The notes under the pieces are model-generated. The model had not been told where the DNA came from and searched no databases. It saw nothing but the letters and a program-made list of their open reading frames with translations. Made by a program: the position numbers and the translations under genes. Below are positions 57,640 to 64,000 of a stretch of DNA of 64,000 bases, one piece after another (within the stretch, counting starts at the first letter, position 1; every line of letters starts with the position of its first letter). The DNA lies in contig JAHDVF020000734.1 in assembly GCA_022606425.2 (NCBI GenBank), forward strand, positions 2,023,001 to 2,087,000, in the 5' to 3' direction. Source of the stretch: Lepidostoma basale (Eukaryota; Arthropoda; Insecta; Trichoptera; Lepidostomatidae).

Positions 57640-59890
57640 ACCTAGGTACCAGCTCCAGCACTTTGTTCATGACAAAGCATCAATTAATTACGCTTATGAA
57701 GAGTTCCGGAAAAGAAAAATTGGAGGATCAGATTGATTTCCTGCAAAAAGAAATCATAAAACGGACAGGGTGTGTTGATGAGTGAGGAAAAAGTGTTACG
57801 AAAATTTTTATTCGGTTTTAATTTGATTATAAATCATGATGGGAATCAGCTCACTGGATGAAAGAAAGATTTCTCGATGTTAATAAAACGTGGCTTGATA
57901 CATCCGTTTCTTTCATCCGCGCTACAAAAACATGTGGCGGTCGCCCGATGATTCCTTTTTTTTTTTTTTTTTTTGCGTATACAACAGGTTGCTTGAACCC
58001 AATTACAGTATACATTTTTTTTTTAAGCTGATATATTGATTCTCGTGACATGTGACAGGTAGCCAATCTATCGCCATTTTATTGTCACGTGAATACTACG
58101 CCAGACCAAAGACAATGTGACAATCACACTGCCGTCGCCGGGAATCGAACCCAGAACCTTCGGAATGGGAATCAGAGCTCTTACCACTCTGCCACGAAGG
58201 TCGTCGTTGTGGAGAGTACAGAAAGGGTGAAGCGGCAAAAGACGGTTAATCTGAGGAATTCTGGAAACTTAGAGCTGCAGGACAGGCAGATGCCTCAAAG
58301 TTGGTTCGAGGTATTTTATCTGTTCCAACAGGTTCAGGTAAATCTCATCAAACTTCCAGGGAGTCTTTTGGAAACGTTTTCATGTCAGCAGAAGATGCTT
58401 TAGCACTTTTAATAGAAGCGGACTTGTCTCCACATCAGTATAACGCTATTAAGTTGAAATCTAAAAACCTATATCCTTTGTATAAAACTGTACAGGCCTA
58501 AAAAAGACGATGTTATCCAGAGCCAGAAAATATACATGTCACGGATACTTTGGTATATGTTGATTTGCAGATCATGCTTAATCTCACGATTGAGCGTTTA
58601 ATTATCACCCATCAAGATGTTGTTTTTACACTCAAACCCAAAGAATTAAATAATATGATATTATATTCCAAATGGGGAGTTGATGGAGGTTCGGGGCACA
58701 GTTCACATAAACAGGCTTTTTTTGACGCAGATGCCGATAATGCAGCGGTTTTTATCACATAATTTGTCCCCTTACGCCTAGTGTCTGGTGCCAAAATTAT
58801 TTGGCAAAATCCAAGACCTGGTTCAACGAGGTATTGCAGACCTCTGAAAATAGAATTTATTAAGGAATGCACAGCAGTCCCTTTGGAAGAGAAACGAAGG
58901 GTAGATGAAGAAATAAAAAAATATTACCACAACCATAGTCAGACTAGATGGGCGCGTTATTGTAATCAAACATCATTTAATATTCGCAATGATTGATGGC
59001 AAAGAATATAATGCTATCACACATACTTCTTCTACCCAAAAATGTTACATACGTGGTGCCACATCTAAAGAATTGAATTATATAGGTGCATTGCTAATAA
59101 AATAAATAAAAACAGGAAATTTAGAATTCGGCATTTCGGTCTTGCACGGATGGATACGCTTTTTTGAGTGTCTTCTCCATTTGACGTACAAACTGCCTAT
59201 AAAAAAATGGCAGGCTCGGGGGACAGACAAGGAAATCGTTGAAGAAACAAAGAAAAAAATTCAAGCTCAGTTCAAAGAAAAACTAGATTTGATCGTGGAC
59301 AAACCAAAGCCGGGCTTTGGTAACACAAACGATGGAAATACCGCCAGGCGTTTTTTTAAATGCAGAGGTGTCTGCAGAAATAACCAATTTAGATGTAGAA
59401 TTAATAAGAAAAATGCACGCCATTTTAAAAGTTATATCATGTGGTCATGAAATTAGTGTGGAAAAATACCGGGAGTATGCGTTACATACAGCCAGATATT
59501 TTGAAGAAAAATATCCGTGGTGTAATATGCCACCCACACTTCACGAATATTTAATGCACGGACCTGAAATAATAAAAACATCAATATTGCCGACTGGTCA
59601 ATAACCGAAGAAGCGCAGGAAGCACGTAACAAAGATTTTTAAAAGTTTAGGGAGCACCACTCGAGGAAATCCAGCAGAACGAATTCAAACAGGGATATTT
59701 TTAATTTTCTTTTACTCTCATCAGATCCTTCAATAACTAGTAAGAGGAAATTACCGAAAGAGAAACTAACTAGACTCCCCAAAGGCGTTTTGGATCTGAT
59801 GATACCTCCATCTACAGGGTCCTCCAGCCAAAGCGAAAATGATGAATCCGATGACAATGATGGTATACCAGAAATATCTGATAACGAGTA
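57640..59890 (+). pseudogene. Transib transposase (RAG1-related), frameshifted
   Basis: Blocks in order across several frames. LITLMKSSGKEKLEDQIDFL then QKEIIKRTG (57685) is the N-terminus. After the SINE come ILSVPTGSGKSH (58308), SAEDALALLIEADLSPHQYN (58385), WGVDGGSGHSSHKQAFF (58674) and IIWQNPRPGSTRYCRPLKIE (58795). LHGWIRFFECLLHLTYKLPI then KKWQ (59140) follows, then NDGNTARRFF (59330). Then comes LNAEVSAEITNLDVELIRKM (59353), YPWCNMPPTLHEYLMHGPEI (59513), then EEAQEARNKDF (59605). Transib transposases are relatives of the RAG1 core. The WGVDG Asp and the EEAQEARNKDF Glu occupy the places of RAG1 catalytic acidic residues (inference from block order). At least four frameshifts and stops, plus a SINE, rule out activity. 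Confidence 0.85.
57956..58205 (-). mobile_element. tRNA-derived SINE, family 2, inside the Transib
   Basis: The minus strand from 58205 reads TTCGTGGCAGAGTGGTAAGA (A box) and GGGTTCGATTCCCGGCG (B box), a body of about 170 bp, and an A-run of about 19 at 57974-57956. It resembles a tRNA head, but the acceptor arm does not pair, so it is not a tRNA gene. It splits the transposase between the N-terminal block and the ILSVPTGSGKSH block. No clear target duplication was found. Confidence 0.82.
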
Positions 59891-60434
59891 AAAAAAATAT
59901 TGGTCTGTGGTTATGAAGGGTAAAATCGACGTTCTTCCAAGAAACGTATATAGGTATAATGTAAAACTAAGCTGCATTTTACGTTATTAAAAATAATAAA
60001 AATGACTTTAACGAGCATATAAAAATAAGACAGTATTTGACACATATTTCATTGTTATTGGAAAAATAAAGTGTTAGTATTCATGACATTGTCTTATTTT
60101 CATTAACCTACCTAATTACATTAAATCTTTTGATTTATAGCTGTAGATATAGCTTCTATGAGTTAATGACACATTTTCATATTTTGGCCCCACTGTGCGG
60201 CGCGCGGCCGGGGAGGGATGCTCCTTCTTCTGAGGTCGGGGACGGACTGACTACTGACTAAACTGTCCGGATTTTTCCAATCCACAGGGTGGGGGGGTTA
60301 GGTCATCCCCCCCCAAAGTGTGGCCACTCACGAAAATTGTCAATTCACTTCTTTAAACACTATTATTGTTTTTCCTACCCACTATTATTGTTTTTCATAG
60401 TCTTATCACTAATTAAAATTAAACTTAACTAAGA

Positions 60435-60960
60435 TCAAACAAGCCTCCAGAGAGAAAACGTATTTTCGGCCATGTAAAATTTGTCTAGTGCAATCTCACC
60501 TATTATGCCATGAAACATGGCTATATCACAGTGATCTAATTTTATTTCGATTATAAACGTAAAATTAGTGTAAAATACGAGTATAATTAAATTATTACTC
60601 CTTATATCTTCTTCTTCTTCCGGTGCCGTGTCAGGTCCCCCAACGTTGACGATCACTGCAACAAAGACATCTCTGTCCTGCGCCACTTGGAACAGGTTCT
60701 GGACTCTGGTCATTCCTGTCCAATCTTTTATGTTCCGCAGCCAAGACAACTGCCTTCTACCTACTCCCCGACGTGCCTCTACTTTACCAATGAATATCAG
60801 TCGGAGGAGGTGGTACTTCTCTCCCCTCACCGCAAGACCCAAATACGAGACCTTTCTAACTTTCACACTCGACAACAGCTATCTATTGGCTCTAGCTCTC
60901 TGTAGTACGTCTGCAGTACGTCGTAGTACTCTTTATATACGCGTTACAAATATTTTAATA
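60435..60960 (-). pseudogene. LINE C-terminal fragment with GAA tail
   Basis: Minus strand 60875-60640 encodes VRKVSYLGLAVRGEKYHLLR, then RRGVGRRQLSWLRNIKDWTG, then LFQVAQDRDVFVAVIVNVGG, then a GAAGAAGAAGAAG tail at 60618-60606. Upstream sequence to 60960 continues in another frame. A 5'-truncated LINE of the type ending in GAA repeats. Confidence 0.75.
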
Positions 60961-61329
60961 TAATAAAATTTTGTTTCCGAACTGCTGGTGTATCAATTCA
61001 GCTGCTTAACCTCTCTTCCCTGAAAATTCTCCGTAATATTGTCAAAGAATGTGATGTGGAATCTTCCCCATTTGTTAAGTACCAACAATATTAATGAAAT
61101 AACATTGTAAATAATGTTTATATTTATTTATTGTTTCGAAAAAGTCGCAATACTTTTTACAATATTTTGACATTTCAGATCAAGCCGGGCCCACATTTAA
61201 TTCAACATTACAGCTTGGTAAACATTGATTTCGAGACGGCATTGGCAGGTTTTGCTATTTTTCGGCGTATACAAAATAGTCTGTGGTTAGTATTTGGGTT
61301 CTGTGGATTACGCCAAAATTTTGACAAGC

Positions 61330-62462
61330 ATGGCGTCGGTGGAGTTGAGTTTAGACGATATTATTCGTAAAAAACGTATTCCTCCTTCGAGACGTGGAAG
61401 GGGAGGGTATATGACTTTCTTAATAATATTTGATTCTTCATCCTTTAATACCGACAAATGTTACAGACCGTTTTAATTTCGCAGAGGACGTCAAGTTGGA
61501 TTAACAAGGCACCAGTTCAAACCGATGGTCTCACCGGCAACTAGAAAATTCGTACCGTCACAAAGAGGCGGGTTTGTAAATGCGCGGATATTAGGCGATG
61601 CACGAAATAAAATTATATTGAAAAACAGAACCAGAATCACAGACGCGAGAGATAAGTTAGCAGAAATGGCTAAGCATAAAGATGCCAGGTTTAAATTGGA
61701 GACTCTCCGAATGAACAGGGTCAGTTCATTCAATATTTTAGGCATAGTTTTCGTCTGAAATTGTTTGAAATGCGTTTCGTTTTACACACACTATTTTGTT
61801 TAGGGTGGCGGCAATACAAATGTAACAGGGAACATGGTCCAAAAGAATAGAATCCCCGCCGGCTTCAAATCAAAGAGGATGCTCAGTACTCTCAACAGAG
61901 GTGACTGCTTTGTTTACGTTTCTTAAGAATTTCCAACACCCACTGTTTGTAAAGAATAGTCGCTTATAATTCTTTTGGCTCTCATACTTTAATCCATTTT
62001 GTGTTCCATATGCATACTTTGAACTGAGGAAAGTACATAAAAAGGTTTAGGTTTCGCAGATCTGACAAGACAAGTGCACTCGTCCCCGCTGTACCCCGCG
62101 CCGCGCACCCACCTCTCTCCTCCGGACGGCTACCCTTTGGACGTGTCCATGGAAGAAGGTAATATGTCTCTTTGCCCATAATAGTCCCGCGTTGAATGAC
62201 ATACTGTGTTCTGAGCTAACCTGTGCTGTCTCCATACAGAATATGTTCCCGGGCCTCCCAAGCCGATAGTCCGATCCGTGAGGAATGATTCTCACTACCT
62301 GCCCCCCCCTCCCTCCTTCCCCCTCCTGGCCCGCAGCCGCACACCCAAGCCCCTGCGAGACAAGACGGTGCTGAGCAACAAGAAGAACGGGTTCAACCTG
62401 ACTATTGTGGCCAAGAACAACGACATCCGAAAACAGTCGGCAAGTGCGGGCATCTTGAAGAG
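61330..62462 (+). CDS. POLDIP3/SKAR-like nuclear protein, N-terminal exons
   Basis: Coding exons 61330-61406, 61485-61719, 61804-61900, 62060-62158 and 62240-62462 join with consistent phases (2, 0, 1, 1, 2) and AG/GT borders, giving about 243 codons; the last donor is GTACAC after AAGAG. The protein begins MASVELSLDDIIRKKRIPPS, then is Arg/Lys-rich with DARDKL and KDARFKL repeats, then Pro-rich segments (YVPGPPKPIV, HYLPPPPSFPLL). Human POLDIP3 also begins with a SLDELIRKR block and repeated DAR motifs, and carries an RNA-recognition motif further on. That domain is not seen here, so later exons should lie beyond 64000 or beyond the piggyBac. POLDIP3 acts in mRNA export and S6K1-linked translation. 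The assignment is by motif resemblance. Confidence 0.65.
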
Positions 62463-62469
62463 GTACACC

Positions 62470-62835
62470 ATACTTCTTTCTTCTGCAGAACTGCGCTGAA
62501 CATTTTACTCTTCCTCTTTTGATACAATTTTAATGCTGGTGACATGTTTTGTCTTGCTGGAGAAGTATGAAATGTATATTAACACGTTGATGGCCGACAC
62601 CGAGGTATTCCAATTCAGTGTGTTATTCTGTCCGTCTACTATTCAACTTTTCTAACTTACTACCATATGGCCTTAGGATATCTTCATGGTTCTAAAATAT
62701 ATACTCATGAATGTGATAGGTACGTTAGAATAAAACACATGCATGATGTTTATATTTAATGTGCTTTTATTGACTTATAAAAATTAACACTATTATATAA
62801 TATTATAAAGAAAGTTAAAGGTATAAAATTAAAAT
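62470..62835. other. Intronic or downstream sequence
   Basis: No repeat or exon recognised between the fifth exon of the POLDIP3-like gene and the piggyBac relic. Confidence 0.4.
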
Positions 62836-62839
62836 CCAT

Positions 62840-64000
62840 GTATTTTATACAATAATGTGGTTGAGTTGGCCATACACGACAATATGTTTTCTGGCGTATT
62901 TTCTGCCATATTCTTTTACATTTTCGCTATAACATCCTTTGCAACATTTTCTTATCGTTCGAGATAAACCTTCTTTGATTTTCAATTCGTGGTTTTCTCG
63001 TCTGGTCTTTGAAATAGGCGTTGTTTCCTTTTCATTATTCTTGTTGCACAGATAATGAACAATTGCTTTTCTCAATGCTACCACGGAAAGTTTTTTTTAT
63101 TGGTAGTCACTTTATAGAATATCAGTATATTTACCATCACTAAAATCAATTCAATCCCAAGCTTTTTGTACCACTTGAGACTCTTCATTAGGGGGGATGA
63201 ATAAGCAGTCATTTGATCTGATAGATCAATTGCGCCGTTTGTTTTATTATAATGGACCACTATTTGTGCCTTACATTTTTCTTGGCCTCTCTTGTTGGTT
63301 GTCTTTACAAATTTTACTGAATGTTTGGTATACCAATTGTCCGTAAATAAAGTGTGTCCTTTATTGAACAGACTCTGACATAGCCCCATAACGATATTTG
63401 TAGGTGTCGTATTCACTGTATAAATTTTTTTCCCAGCGTACACTTCTATTTTATATGTATATCCTGGAATAGTGCATAATTTGAACACTTATCGCCCACG
63501 AAATGGAACCACACTCTGGTCAATGCACATAGCCTCATCAGGAGTGTAATGCTGTGTGAATTGAGAATGTTTAGCAATTCTCTAATTTTGTTAAGATGGT
63601 CATTTTTATTAGCTTCTTCATTGTTCATGAAGTGAATCTATTTGGACTCATCAACTTTTTGACAAAAGGTTGACCAAGCATCTCGTCTTTTAACCAGTAG
63701 TCAATAAGTTTTGGTGATTTTACTATTACTATTTATTTGTTGGTTTCCATCCACGTAAACGAGCATTTGAGCAATTTGCACTTCTAAGTAATTGTATAAA
63801 TTTGTAAAATATACGTTCAAAGAGTTTGTCGGTAATAAATAGTTGGAAAGGTTTAATACCTGGAATTTCCGTTTATGGAATTACACTCGGCTGATTTCCT
63901 TTGGCTTCTATCCATTTCGATGAGGTAGGGCTATTACCTGATGTGCCGGGCATAATCCCATCTTCACTTTCAGTATCAGATATAATACGACGACGTTTAC
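62840..64000 (-). pseudogene. piggyBac transposase, decayed and internally deleted
   Basis: The minus strand enters from beyond the window. RRRIISDTESEDGIMPGTSG near 63995 is the acidic N-terminal region. Frame 63628-63446 has NKIRELLNILNS. Frame 63488-63078 has FKLCTIPGYTYKIEVYAGKK, VMGLCQSLFNKGHTLFTDNW (with a catalytic Asp), then after a deletion IVVHYNKTNGAIDLSDQMTA then YSSP. Frame 63084-62845 is the C-terminal end with IRKCCKGCYSENVKEYGRKY, part of the Cys-rich zinc-binding domain. The region between FTDNWYT and KHSVKFVKTTNKRG is missing and frames shift. No TTAA-flanked terminus found on the visible side. Confidence 0.88.

Larger units (their letters stand above)
57030..60197 (+). mobile_element. 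Transib transposon, full length, inactive
   Basis: The left end is CACTATGGGGC and the right end is GGCCCCACTGTG, so viewed inward both start CACWRTGGGGC. Both sides carry the 5-bp duplication CGGCG (57025-57029 and 60198-60202). CAC..GTG-type ends and GC-rich 5-bp duplications of CGNCG type are defining Transib features. Length 3168 bp including a SINE inserted near 57950-58205. The enclosed transposase is frameshifted. Confidence 0.93.

Noticed and set aside
58137..58205. Functional tRNA gene on the minus strand
   Set aside because: A and B boxes are present but the acceptor arms do not pair and a SINE body with poly(A) follows.

Overview
This is a repeat-dense window of insect nuclear DNA, most likely from a moth or butterfly. 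The evidence is spliceosomal genes with compact introns, a RAG1-related Transib element, piggyBac and several mariner lineages, tRNA-derived SINEs, many 5'-truncated non-LTR retrotransposons, Penelope-like remnants, and frequent short words such as TAGGTA and ACTCGTA. The order assignment is an inference. There are no bacterial operons, rRNA genes or CRISPR arrays, and I see no intact free-standing tRNA gene.

Only three stretches look like host genes. (1) A 14-exon plus-strand gene (45846-51464) encodes a protein of about 895 residues with two BTB/POZ domains and a UBA-like C-terminus. The exon phases agree at every junction, with one acceptor uncertain. (2) A plus-strand gene starting at 61330 has five coding exons to 62462 and resembles the N-terminal part of POLDIP3/SKAR; it runs off the window or resumes beyond it. 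(3) A lone minus-strand exon (35911-36084) has good splice sites and probably belongs to a larger gene outside the visible sequence.

The rest is a transposon record. 1-2.5 kb: mariner remnant, two (TA)n tracts around a LINE fragment, and a 70-bp minisatellite. 3-10.5 kb: LTR-like direct repeats, RTE fragments, an element rich in GAAGAGAAC motifs, and an 803-bp insertion bounded by a 46-bp direct repeat. 12.4-18.7 kb: an R1-like LINE broken by a 98-bp RTE tail, a tandem-plus-inverted repeat block, and a DNA transposon I cannot assign to a superfamily. 20-29.7 kb: LINEs, SINE, Penelope-like foldback, a LINE carrying two later insertions (mariner and LINE tail), and an internally deleted mariner. 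30.8-42.5 kb: LINE fragments, hammerhead-like motifs, a 1.08-kb long-inverted-repeat element, and a 1.7-kb element with TTAGGGTGGCC ends. 53.9-60.9 kb: RTE and LINE fragments nested in a second copy of the TTAGGGTGGCC element, then a full-length but dead Transib with CGGCG target duplications and a SINE inside it. 62.8-64 kb: a decayed piggyBac transposase.

Nothing here forms an obvious new multi-gene system. The most informative items are the Transib copy, the layered insertions whose order can be read from target duplications, the unassigned DNA transposon, the Penelope/hammerhead traces, and the two-BTB gene. Coordinates of repeats without clear ends are approximate, and all family names rest on reading motifs by eye.
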